Part shown: positions 38,745 through 46,453 of the stretch, piece by piece
Layout of the letters: every line of letters begins with the position of its first letter
Position numbering within the stretch: position 1 is the stretch's first letter
Assembly: GCA_945905925.1 (NCBI GenBank)
Contig: CAMDQN010000005.1
Span: 20,590 to 84,589 of the forward strand
DNA: 64,000 nt
Origin: Singulisphaera sp. GP187
GTDB lineage: Bacteria; Planctomycetota; Planctomycetia; Gemmatales; Gemmataceae
Reading direction: 5' to 3'
Notes under the pieces: model-generated
Databases searched by the model: none
Told to the model about the DNA's origin: nothing
What the model saw: the letters and a program-made list of their open reading frames with translations, nothing else
Program-made: the position numbers and the translations under genes

Positions 38745-39260
38745 TCACTCTGTCAGTTGGAACGAGTCCAAGAACGCGGTCGAGTCCTTCGAGGTCGCGT
38801 AGCTGTCGGTGCCGACCACCATGATCTGGTACAGGCGAGTGCCGACCAACCAGATGCGCGCCCGCACCTGTCCCTTTGTCGGCTGGGTGATACTGGCCGA
38901 GAACTCGCGGCCGGGATACTTGCCCGCCATGACGATCGAGGTGCTCGACGTCTGCGTTCCGCCGATGTTCTTAATCGCGCCGTCGCGGGCGCCGTCGAGC
39001 CGCTGCTGAATCATCGCGGCCGACTCGTTCGCTGGGATCGGCATGTCCGCGACCCCGACCACGTTGGCCCCGCTGCGCGACTCCGTCGAGAACATCTTGA
39101 ACTGAATCCCGGCGGCGGTCTGATCCTTCACTTCCGGCGACCCCGGGAATTTCACCCGGAACTTGTACTCCTTCGACACGTACTCTTTGAGCGGCGGCTG
39201 GCAACCGGCAACGACCGCCAATCCGACCGCGACGCACACGAACAGCAGCATTTTTGCCAC
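38745..39260 (-). CDS. Predicted lipoprotein
   Basis: A 171-residue protein. The GTG at 39260 follows GAGAGGA and opens a lipoprotein signal ending in a lipobox (VAVGLAVVAGC), so the mature protein is attached to a membrane at the Cys. The rest (YKFRVKFPGSPEVKDQTAAG to SKDSTAFLDSFQLTE) follows the pattern of short planctomycete lipoproteins that contain a single alpha/beta domain of unknown role. Confidence 0.75.
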   Translation of the reverse strand: MAKMLLFVCVAVGLAVVAGCQPPLKEYVSKEYKFRVKFPGSPEVKDQTAAGIQFKMFSTESRSGANVVGVADMPIPANESAAMIQQRLDGARDGAIKNIGGTQTSSTSIVMAGKYPGREFSASITQPTKGQVRARIWLVGTRLYQIMVVGTDSYATSKDSTAFLDSFQLTE

Positions 39261-39438
39261 TGGACAATCCTCTCGCTTGGGGGCTGATACGTCTGGCCGA
39301 CACGCTCGTTATAATCACGCCACCTCGTGGCGAACAGCACGCCGGTCGGGCTGTTCACCTTCCGCCCCCGGTGCGGTCCGGGTATAACCACACTATTCCT
39401 GCTTTATCCGCATGTTCACTACGCCAGGACGCCACGAA

Positions 39439-42400
39439 ATGGCTCGCTGCTTCTGCCACCTGCACCTGCACACGCACTACAGCATGCTGGACGGGTTCAA
39501 CCGCATCCCGCCGCTCGTGACGCAGACGAAGAAACTCGGCATGACCGCGTGCGCCATCACCGACCACGGGAACCTGTACGGTGCCGTCGAGTTCTACATG
39601 GAGTGCAAGAAATCTGGCATCAAGCCCATCATCGGGTACGAAGCGTACCTTGCGCCCGGTCCGCGCACCGACCGCGACAGCAAAGGCGAACTCGGCTTCT
39701 CCACGCACCTCACGCTGCTCGCGAAGAACGAAATCGGCTTCAAGAACCTCATCAAGCTATCGAGCATCGCGTACCTCGAAGGGTTCTACCGGAACCCACG
39801 CATTGATAAGGAAATTCTGGAAGCGCATCACGAAGGGATCATGTGCCTGAGCGGGTGTCTGGCGAGCGAGTTCAACCAGTACATCATCAAGGACAAGGTG
39901 CCCGAAGCGGAGAAGACCGCGAAGTGGTTCCGCAAAGTCTTCAACGAAGACTTCTACATCGAGATTCAGAACAACGGCATTTCACTTCAGGATCAATGCA
40001 CGCCGGTCGCGGTGGACATCGCGAACAAGCTCGGCGTGGCGCTCGTGGCCACCGCGGACGCGCACTACCTCTGCTCCGAAGACGCACAGGCGCATGACGT
40101 GCTGTTCTGCATCAACACGCGCCAGATGCACGACCCGCGGAAGAAGAAGTACCCCGAAGAGCGGATGCCGAACCCGTACTACGTTCGCAGCCCCGAGGAC
40201 ATGTACAAACTATTCCCCAACCACCAAGACGCAGTCGCGCGCAGCCAGGAAATCGCCGACAAGGTCAACATCGAAATCGACTTCAAGAAGCGTCACTTCC
40301 CGGTGTTCACGACGCCGGACGCGAAGGCGCCCGAAGCGTACCTGCGCGAGTTGTGTGAACGAGGCATGTACGAGCGCTACGGCGCGGAGCCGAGCGAAGC
40401 CGTGCGTGCGCGCCTCGATCACGAACTCGGCGTCATCAACAAGATGGGGTTCTCGACGTACTTCCTCGTGGTATGGGATTTCGTCCGGTTCGCGCGCGAA
40501 GAGGGCATCCCCTGCACCGCGCGCGGCTCCGGCTGCGGCGCGATCGTTTGTTATTTGCTCTACATGAGCCACGTCTGCCCACTCGAATACGATTTGCTCT
40601 TCGAGCGGTTCCTCGACCCGAACCGGTCTGAGGCGCCGGATATCGACATCGACTTCTGCCAGGAGCGCCGCGAGCTGGTCATCGACTACGTGAAGCGCAA
40701 GTACGGCGAAAAGTCGGTGGCGCAGATTGGCACGTTCGGCACGCTCGCGGCGAAGGCCGCGCTCAAGGATGTGGGCCGCGTATTGGGTCAAACACCGGAG
40801 CGCATGAACGCGCTGTGCAAACTCGTGCCGATGAAGGGCGCGATCGCGAAGAGCCTTCAGGAAGCGCTCGACGAATCGCCCGACTTCAAACGCGAGTACG
40901 ATCAAGACCCGTCCATTCACCAAGTCGTGGACATCGCGCTGAAGTTGGAGGGCGCGAACCGGAACGTGGGCACGCACGCGGCCGGTGTGGTGATCGCGAA
41001 CGGCCCGGTCACGGACTACGTTCCCGTACAGCGCCCGCCGAAGAAAGGCGACGACAACACCAACGACACGACCACGATGACGACCCAGTGGGAAATGGGC
41101 ATTTTGGAAAAGGTCGGTCTGCTGAAGATGGACTTCCTGGGGTTGCGCAACCTCACGGTGCTCGACAACTGCGTGAAGATGATCAAGCGGACGCGCAAAG
41201 AAGATATCGACCCGATGAAGTTCCCGCTCGATGATGTGGACACATATAAGTTGCTCCAACGGGGCGACGCGAAAGGCGTGTTCCAGCTCGAAAGCGAAGG
41301 CATCCGCGAGTTACTGAAGCGGATGAAGCCGGACAACATCCGCGACCTGATCGCGGTGCTTGCGTTGTACCGCCCTGGTCCGCTCGAAGGCGGCATGGTG
41401 GACGAGTACGTCGAGTGCAAGAACGGCCGCAAAAAGCCGTTCTACCCGCACCCCATTATGGAAGAGGTACTTAGCGAAACATACGCCGTGATGGTGTACC
41501 AAGAACAAATCATGCGGATCTTGAACCGCATGGGCGGTATCGAACTCGCGAAAGCGTACGCGTGTATCAAGGCGATCAGCAAGAAAAACTTCGAGATCAT
41601 CAACGCCCGAAAAGCGGACTTCATTGCCGGCGCGGTGCAGCGTGACATGGCCGCGGAGAAGGCCGACGAGATCTTCGAGTTGATCGTGAAGTTCGGCGGC
41701 TATGGTTTTAACAAATCACATACCGCGGCTTATGCGCAGATTGGATATCAAACCGCATATTTAAAAACGCACTACACCGCGGAATACATGGCGGCACTGC
41801 TGTCGTCGGAGATTGACGACGGCAACAAGCGAGACGTGTTCATCGATCACATCTCCGACGCGCGGAAACTCGGCATCGACGTGCTCCCGCCCGACGTGAA
41901 CCGCGGCATGGCCGACTTCGACGTGCAGAACAACCGCATCATCTTCGGCCTCACCGCGATCAAGGGACTGGGCCGCGGCGCTTCATTGGAAATCGTCCGC
42001 GCCCGCACCGAGGGCGGGAAGTTCAAAAACCTCTTCGATTTCTGCGAACGCATCGACCGGCGCATCGTGCCGAAATCCGCCGTCGAGAAGATGATTCAGG
42101 CCGGTGCGTTCGACGTATTCGGGAAGCGCGCCGCGCACTTCGCGGCGGTCACGAAGGCGTATCAGTCCGCCGACGAGCGCGCGTCCGAGAAGCGCCGCGG
42201 GCAGAAGAGCTTCCTCGATTTGTTCGATGGCGACGAAGGAGAAGAGGCCACCGGCGCGACCAACCACGGACTACCAGACGTTCCCGAGTGGCCGGAAACA
42301 GAGCGTCTCAAGTTCGAGAAGGAGGCGCTCGACTTCTACATTTCGAGTCACCCACTCGCGCAACACGACGACCAGTTGCGCCGGTATCGCACACACGACG

Positions 42401-42957
42401 CCGGCCCGCTCGCCAAGAGCGGCAAGAACGGCACTCAGGCCCAAATCGGCGGGATGATTACCAACCTCGACGTGCGCACCGCGAACAAGGGCCGCAACGT
42501 CGGCCGCAAGTACGCGATGTTCCGCATCGAAGACTTCACCGGGTCCGTGCGGTGCATCATGTGGTCCGACGAGTACTCGCGGTACAAGGATCAGGTGGAC
42601 TCGGACACGGTCGCGCTGTTCGAGGGTGTGCTGAACTTTGCGCCAGACCGCGCCGAACCGGACTTCGCGGTCAAGAAAGTGATCACGCTCGAAGAGGCGC
42701 GGGCCGAGTTCACCAAGAGCATGGTGCTGAAAGTGCCGTACTCGGAGGACGAGGACGCGCTGCGGAAGCTGGACGCGGTCAGCCTGATCTTGAAGCGGTA
42801 TAAAGGGCCGTGCCCTGTGTATCTGAGTGTTCGCGACCCGGCCGGTAAGCAAGTGCAGTTGAAACTGAACGATGAGTTTAGGGTGAACCCCGCGGCGTTG
42901 AAGCTCGAAGAGTTGGAGATGCTCTTGGGGCCGGGGTCGGTGATCTTCTCCAGGTAG
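39439..42957 (+). CDS. dnaE: DNA polymerase III alpha subunit
   Basis: Replicative polymerase catalytic subunit, 1172 residues, a normal DnaE1-type length. The PHP domain opens with CHLHLHTHYSMLDGFN, and metal-binding His residues look intact, which may leave proofreading-type exonuclease function in the polymerase itself. The polymerase site is EAPDIDIDFCQERRELVIDY. Finger and helix-hairpin-helix regions (FGGYGFNKSHTAAYAQIGYQ) and the C-terminal OB fold (AQIGGMITNLDVRTANKGRN) follow. The ATG at 39439 has AGGA ten bases upstream; an ATG at 39412 lacks a site. The codons at about 41701-41772 are strikingly AT-rich compared with the rest of the gene. Confidence 0.94.
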   Translation: MARCFCHLHLHTHYSMLDGFNRIPPLVTQTKKLGMTACAITDHGNLYGAVEFYMECKKSGIKPIIGYEAYLAPGPRTDRDSKGELGFSTHLTLLAKNEIGFKNLIKLSSIAYLEGFYRNPRIDKEILEAHHEGIMCLSGCLASEFNQYIIKDKVPEAEKTAKWFRKVFNEDFYIEIQNNGISLQDQCTPVAVDIANKLGVALVATADAHYLCSEDAQAHDVLFCINTRQMHDPRKKKYPEERMPNPYYVRSPEDMYKLFPNHQDAVARSQEIADKVNIEIDFKKRHFPVFTTPDAKAPEAYLRELCERGMYERYGAEPSEAVRARLDHELGVINKMGFSTYFLVVWDFVRFAREEGIPCTARGSGCGAIVCYLLYMSHVCPLEYDLLFERFLDPNRSEAPDIDIDFCQERRELVIDYVKRKYGEKSVAQIGTFGTLAAKAALKDVGRVLGQTPERMNALCKLVPMKGAIAKSLQEALDESPDFKREYDQDPSIHQVVDIALKLEGANRNVGTHAAGVVIANGPVTDYVPVQRPPKKGDDNTNDTTTMTTQWEMGILEKVGLLKMDFLGLRNLTVLDNCVKMIKRTRKEDIDPMKFPLDDVDTYKLLQRGDAKGVFQLESEGIRELLKRMKPDNIRDLIAVLALYRPGPLEGGMVDEYVECKNGRKKPFYPHPIMEEVLSETYAVMVYQEQIMRILNRMGGIELAKAYACIKAISKKNFEIINARKADFIAGAVQRDMAAEKADEIFELIVKFGGYGFNKSHTAAYAQIGYQTAYLKTHYTAEYMAALLSSEIDDGNKRDVFIDHISDARKLGIDVLPPDVNRGMADFDVQNNRIIFGLTAIKGLGRGASLEIVRARTEGGKFKNLFDFCERIDRRIVPKSAVEKMIQAGAFDVFGKRAAHFAAVTKAYQSADERASEKRRGQKSFLDLFDGDEGEEATGATNHGLPDVPEWPETERLKFEKEALDFYISSHPLAQHDDQLRRYRTHDAGPLAKSGKNGTQAQIGGMITNLDVRTANKGRNVGRKYAMFRIEDFTGSVRCIMWSDEYSRYKDQVDSDTVALFEGVLNFAPDRAEPDFAVKKVITLEEARAEFTKSMVLKVPYSEDEDALRKLDAVSLILKRYKGPCPVYLSVRDPAGKQVQLKLNDEFRVNPAALKLEELEMLLGPGSVIFSR

Positions 42958-42969
42958 TGTCTTTATTTT

Positions 42970-42993
42970 GCCGCAACTCCCGTGGGTTGCGGC
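42970..42993. terminator. Short hairpin between dnaE and the FHA gene
   Basis: GCCGCAAC and GTTGCGGC (8-bp arms, 8-base loop) lie between the convergent stops at 42957 and 43014. Probably a shared terminator. Confidence 0.5.
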
Positions 42994-43013
42994 TAGACAA
43001 CACCAACCACTCT

Positions 43014-43685
43014 TCACCCCGGTTCGGAGATGTTGCGGGCGTAGCGCGCGAGGAGCATCTGCACGGCCTGGATCGTCTGCCACTCGGCGAACCCGATCCG
43101 CACCTCGGTGCCGTCCTCGTTCGCGTCGATGTTCTCGACGGCCACGGTCAACCCCTTGTGCAGGTAATCGAGGATTTCGGCCAAGCGCGCGGCCTGTGAC
43201 GGGGTGAGTTTGTGCGGGAGCGGCGGCACGTCGTCGTCGAACGCGGTCCACCCGGTGGCCAGTGGTTGGGTCGGGGTGACCGTGTGCTGGTTGTCGGCGA
43301 TCGAGACGTGTCCAGATGTGTCGGCCCGCAGCGTTTGGATTTGCCCGTCCGCGCCGGTGCTTGGTATCGAAGTTTTGCGGGCCGCGATCTCTTCCATCGC
43401 CCCGAACAGCAACATGCTCCGCCCGATCGAGACCTGATCGCCCGGTCGCAGCCGGCGGATCTGGATGGCGTTGCCGTTTACGCGCGTGCCATTCGTGCTG
43501 TCCAAATCCGTCAGGATGATGTCGTTGTCTTCGACCTGCACTTTGGCGTGGAACCGGCTCACGCGCTCGTCGTTGAGGCGCAGGCCGTTGCCCTCTTCCC
43601 GGCCGATCGTCACCGGGATGGGCAGGTTTTTGTAGGCCCGGCCCTTATCGACCCCTTCGAGAACCAGGAAGGTAACGGTGCGCAT
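43014..43685 (-). CDS. FHA-domain protein
   Basis: A 223-residue protein. The FHA domain is at residues ~20-95 with PVTIGREEGNGLRLNDERVS then RFHAKVQVE, and the phosphothreonine-binding signature DLDSTNGTRVNGNAIQIRRL. The C-terminal 60 residues (LPHKLTPSQAARLAEILDYL) are helical and unassigned. It would read phosphorylated partners, for instance targets of the kinase at 15149, though nothing here proves that link. Confidence 0.85.
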   Translation of the reverse strand: MRTVTFLVLEGVDKGRAYKNLPIPVTIGREEGNGLRLNDERVSRFHAKVQVEDNDIILTDLDSTNGTRVNGNAIQIRRLRPGDQVSIGRSMLLFGAMEEIAARKTSIPSTGADGQIQTLRADTSGHVSIADNQHTVTPTQPLATGWTAFDDDVPPLPHKLTPSQAARLAEILDYLHKGLTVAVENIDANEDGTEVRIGFAEWQTIQAVQMLLARYARNISEPG

Positions 43686-43988
43686 GAGGAATGATCCTGT
43701 GCCGGTGCCCTAACCCGATTAAAGGCGGGAGGCCTGATGAGGGTGATATAGCACAACCAATTCGGGTCGGGGATAAAAACCACCGCCGGGGCACTCATCA
43801 CCCATGCCCATTGTCCGTGTTTCAGGCGGGCGTGTCAATTTCTTCTCAGAGGTCAGGATTCAGGAGACTAAAGGACGGTTTAGCGTTCGCCCCAGAGGGG
43901 CGTGGAATGTTCTCGAATCGAGACGCCTCTGCCCCTGCGGGCAGGGCTATTCGAAAATTGGGTTTGGGTGGTTGAGCCATGGGTATGG
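43686..43988. other. Gap without a recognisable gene
   Basis: No coding pattern, ribosome site or repeat stands out. Open frames here have no family resemblance. It separates the last chromosomal gene from the accessory region. Confidence 0.6.
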
Positions 43989-44103
43989 TGGACCCCGAAA
44001 ACTGGACCACCGGATAGAGTGCTATCGGGTGGTCCCACTGGGTCCGAGAGATGGGCAAGACGAACCGAACGCACACACCGGCATTCAAGGCGCAGGTCGC
44101 CTT
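43989..44103 (+). mobile_element. Left end of an IS3-type insertion sequence, truncated
   Basis: TGGACCCCGAAAACTGGACC at 43989 has the form of an IS3-family terminal repeat. An ATG at 44051 begins MGKTNRTHTPAFKAQVALAS, the usual N-terminus of the OrfA helix-turn-helix protein. The match is lost about 44103, where the sequence turns into integrase-gene DNA on the other strand. The rest of the IS is absent, so this is a remnant. Confidence 0.65.
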
Positions 44104-44529
44104 AGCGTCGGAAACGGGTGCTTCGTCGCCCAGTTCCAGCACGCCCGGACCGACGTTTCGGCATGCAGCCGGGTCCGAGCCCTGAGCCGGTCGTCTTCCA
44201 GCCGGGCGAGCCACGCTTCGAGGTCCGAGCCGCGAACCTTGTCAGCGGGAAGGTCCGCGAGTTTCGTCTGCCGGCCCCCGACGACGAACTTGCCGAACCG
44301 CGTCAGGTAGGACTTGCGGGTGGAGTAGTTCGTCGGGTCCCGCCTCTTCTTGAACCAGTCCAGGGAGGTGTCCATCTGTTCGCCTGCGGTCTGGCCGGTT
44401 CGCTTGCGGTCGCCCTCGTCGATTCGTACCTTGACGGGGTGGTCGGCGCAGAGTTTCGCCGCCGGTCTTGGTGAACCAGTAGACCGAACCGCCGACCGCC
44501 TTCTTGTGGAGTTGAAGTTGCCGGGGCAT
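44103..44529 (-). pseudogene. Truncated, frameshifted tyrosine integrase N-terminus
   Basis: Reads MPRQLQLHKKAVGGSVYWFT from the ATG at 44529. A frameshift near 44455 follows, and then KLCADHPVKVRIDEGDRK, MDTSLDWFKKRRDPTNYST and DLEAWLARLEDDRLRARTR, which is the arm and core-binding part of a planctomycete phage-type integrase. The catalytic half is missing; the gene ends at the IS remnant. It lies just upstream of the tRNA-Sec gene and may be what remains of an earlier island at the same site. Confidence 0.65.
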
Positions 44530-46090
44530 CGCGGACTCGAAAGGGGTAAGATTTCCCCGCCCGAACGATACGCGTCGAACCCCAAAAAACAAGACTTCGC
44601 GACCCTTGGGAGTGTCTGCACGACTGGTGTCGGCCCAGGTCTTCAAAACCTGTGGAGGTCGTGAACAACGACCTCAGTGGATTCGATTTCCATACACTCC
44701 CGCTTGCCTTGTTTTGCTGCTGTTTGCCTTGTTCTTCCAGCACTTCGGCAGACTCGTCTTTATCGCCTTCTTCTTTGTCTGAACGTCCATCGGAGTCTAC
44801 CAGAGTCCGCTGCTTGGCGTGTCTTGACGCCAAGCAGGACGCCAAGACAACCGGCACGTTACCGGGCGCCGCGAGGAGGCTCGGCAGCACCTTCAGCGCG
44901 TCGGCCTGTTCGCCCAGGTCGGTGTGCGTGTAGCGGTCCATCGTCAGCGCGATCGTGCTGTGCCGGGCGAGCGCCTGAGCGATCTTCGGGTGAACCTTGC
45001 CGCGCGCGAGGTTCGTCACGAACGTGTGCCGCAGCGCGTGGAAATCGACCACCTCGTTTGCCGCGTCGCGGAAGACGATGCCTGCCGCCTCAATGTCCGA
45101 CCGGAACATTTTCGCCGCGCACTTGCGGTCCTTCGGGATGGGGAACACTTGCGCGTCGGCGTGTTTACTGGACAGAAACGCAAAGATGTCCGTCGCCAGT
45201 TCAGGGCGGATCGGGAGCGTGTCCTCTTTACGGTTCTTGCTGTTGCCCGCCGTGACGGTGACGGTCGGCGCTTCCGCGTTCAGGTCGAACGAGCGGGCCG
45301 TGAGGGTGCGGAGTTCGTTCGACCGTAGGCCGGTTTCCATCGCGACCCGGTAGAGCAGCGAGCGCACCGGCCCCGTCATCCGGCCCCGCTTCGGCCCGTC
45401 GGCCGTCGTCGTCAGGAGGGTGCGGAGTTCTTCGACGGCGAGTGCTCGGCGGTCGCGCCGGCGGTCCACCTTCACGTTCAACGGTTCGAGGGGATCGACC
45501 GGGTTCGCTGCGGCGCGGCCGTGCTTGACCATCCACCGGCAGAACTGCTTGACGGCGGCGAGGTGGAAGTTGAACGTTTGGGCGCTGATCCCGCGCTTTT
45601 TCTCCGTGCTGGTGCGGAGGGTGTTCAGGAAGGACTGAACCCGCGTTGCGGCGATGTCGGAGAAGAACTTGAACCCGCACCCGTTGAACACCCGCTTCGC
45701 GCGCCCGGTGACCATCGAGACGTGATCGGCAGTGTTGGCCTTCGCCGCGAGCGCTGCTTTGAAGTTGTTTATGTGGTCGGCCAGCGGCTTGGACGCCGCC
45801 GCGCGCTCACCGGCGAGCAAACCGATCTCGACCAACTTCGCCCGGATGCTCGTAGACAACCCCCCGAGCCAGCGCGAAAGCGCCGGGTCCACCTGCCCGC
45901 CGCTCCCCTTGTGGTACTCGACCAACTTCACGAGGTTGCGCCCGAGTTCGTCGGTCGCGGACTTGCTGGTGAAACCCGCGAGCCGGCGCACCGTCTGGAG
46001 GTGGTCGCGGTACTCGACGTACCACTTCGCGCTCTTCTTCGGCTTGCCGTCGCGTCCGGAATACGTTGCCTTGAACAGCCGGTGACTCAC
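44303..46090 (-). CDS. Tyrosine integrase whose C-terminus is replaced on integration
   Basis: Site-specific recombinase of the island. The N-terminal arm and core-binding part is followed by the catalytic domain: R256 in METGLRSNEL, K285 in GNSKNRKED, H351/R354 in DFHALRHTFV, H377 in LARHSTIALT and the nucleophile Y387 in MDRYTH. Residues 480-485 (TGFEDL) are the attachment core itself, in frame. After that the present ORF runs 110 residues through the tRNA and old integrase DNA in nonsense sequence. In the circle the same frame would join 63194-63012 and end after 60 different residues, giving 545 in total. The integrated 595-residue form is therefore an altered protein. An ATG at 46090 starts the ORF. 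Confidence 0.88.
   Translation of the reverse strand: MSHRLFKATYSGRDGKPKKSAKWYVEYRDHLQTVRRLAGFTSKSATDELGRNLVKLVEYHKGSGGQVDPALSRWLGGLSTSIRAKLVEIGLLAGERAAASKPLADHINNFKAALAAKANTADHVSMVTGRAKRVFNGCGFKFFSDIAATRVQSFLNTLRTSTEKKRGISAQTFNFHLAAVKQFCRWMVKHGRAAANPVDPLEPLNVKVDRRRDRRALAVEELRTLLTTTADGPKRGRMTGPVRSLLYRVAMETGLRSNELRTLTARSFDLNAEAPTVTVTAGNSKNRKEDTLPIRPELATDIFAFLSSKHADAQVFPIPKDRKCAAKMFRSDIEAAGIVFRDAANEVVDFHALRHTFVTNLARGKVHPKIAQALARHSTIALTMDRYTHTDLGEQADALKVLPSLLAAPGNVPVVLASCLASRHAKQRTLVDSDGRSDKEEGDKDESAEVLEEQGKQQQNKASGSVWKSNPLRSLFTTSTGFEDLGRHQSCRHSQGSRSLVFWGSTRIVRAGKSYPFRVRDAPATSTPQEGGRRFGLLVHQDRRRNSAPTTPSRYESTRATASEPARPQANRWTPPWTGSRRGGTRRTTPPASPT
44608..44702 (+). tRNA. selC: tRNA-Sec, anticodon UCA
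   Basis: Inserts selenocysteine at UGA. The acceptor stem is GGGAGTGT (44608-44615) with ACACTCCC (44694-44701), 8 perfect pairs as in bacterial tRNA-Sec. The anticodon arm is CAGGT CTTCAAA ACCTG, with TCA at 44643-44645. The variable arm is long (GAGGTCG, 7-base loop, CGACCTC). The T arm is GTGGA TTCGATT TCCAT. The D arm pairs less well (CGAC/GTCG plus two outer pairs around a bulged A). No CCA is encoded. The anticodon stem onward is duplicated at 63195, so this gene is a 5' host half fused to a 3' half brought by the island. Confidence 0.85.
44636..44655 (+). other. Attachment core attL, within tRNA-Sec anticodon arm
   Basis: CAGGTCTTCAAAACCTGTGG, identical to 63195-63214. This 20-base identity, centred on the anticodon stem-loop, marks the crossover. 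Further into the tRNA the two copies differ by compensatory changes. Confidence 0.8.
44826..44846 (+). promoter_or_regulatory. Candidate integrase arm-binding site, attL side
   Basis: GACGCCAAG, CAG, GACGCCAAG. An identical 21-base copy lies on the other side of the core at 63118. This copy is inside the integrase coding region (it encodes LASCLAS) about 170 bases from the core. The unit also occurs once beside the second integrase (63366). Confidence 0.5.
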
Positions 46091-46162
46091 GGGATTCTCC
46101 TAAATGGTATTTGAATATACTTGAGGCGGGGTTGGGAAAACAGGTTAGTGATTCACTTCCGG

Positions 46163-46453
46163 TCAGCGCATTTCGCCGTTCGGCGTCCAAACATTTGCAC
46201 CTTCCACGCACCAGAATCGGGCGCCGGACGGTAGTTCCGCACCGAGGGGCAATTGGGCTGGTCGGCCGTCCGCACCGAACCACCAAAGCAGTCTGCCGGT
46301 GACGAGGGCCAACAGTGCTGGACGGTGCCGACGGATCAGTTCGCGGTCGGTATTCGTCAGCATGTCGAGAGGACCGATCTTCAACAGTGCGCCCTCAACA
46401 ATCATGTTCATGCCGCGCTTGTTGAACGTCACAACGAGTTCGATTGCCGTCAT
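46163..46453 (-). CDS. Small protein with TubC-like docking domain
   Basis: A 96-residue protein. IELVVTFNKRGMNMIVEGAL then DRELIRRHRPALLALVTGRL fits the TubC N-terminal docking pattern (a helix, a two-strand hairpin, then helices ending in K/R-x-x-LLALL). Such short proteins often accompany DUF3987 proteins on bacterial mobile elements. Its ATG at 46453 overlaps the stop of the DUF3987 gene (TGATG), so it is coupled to it. The role is probably in bridging the primase-like protein to a partner; this is inference. Confidence 0.65.
   Translation of the reverse strand: MTAIELVVTFNKRGMNMIVEGALLKIGPLDMLTNTDRELIRRHRPALLALVTGRLLWWFGADGRPAQLPLGAELPSGARFWCVEGANVWTPNGEMR

Noticed and set aside
44303..44650. 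Treating the last 110 residues of the integrase as a real domain
   Set aside because: They are translated from antisense tRNA and pseudogene DNA and appear only because integration joined them.
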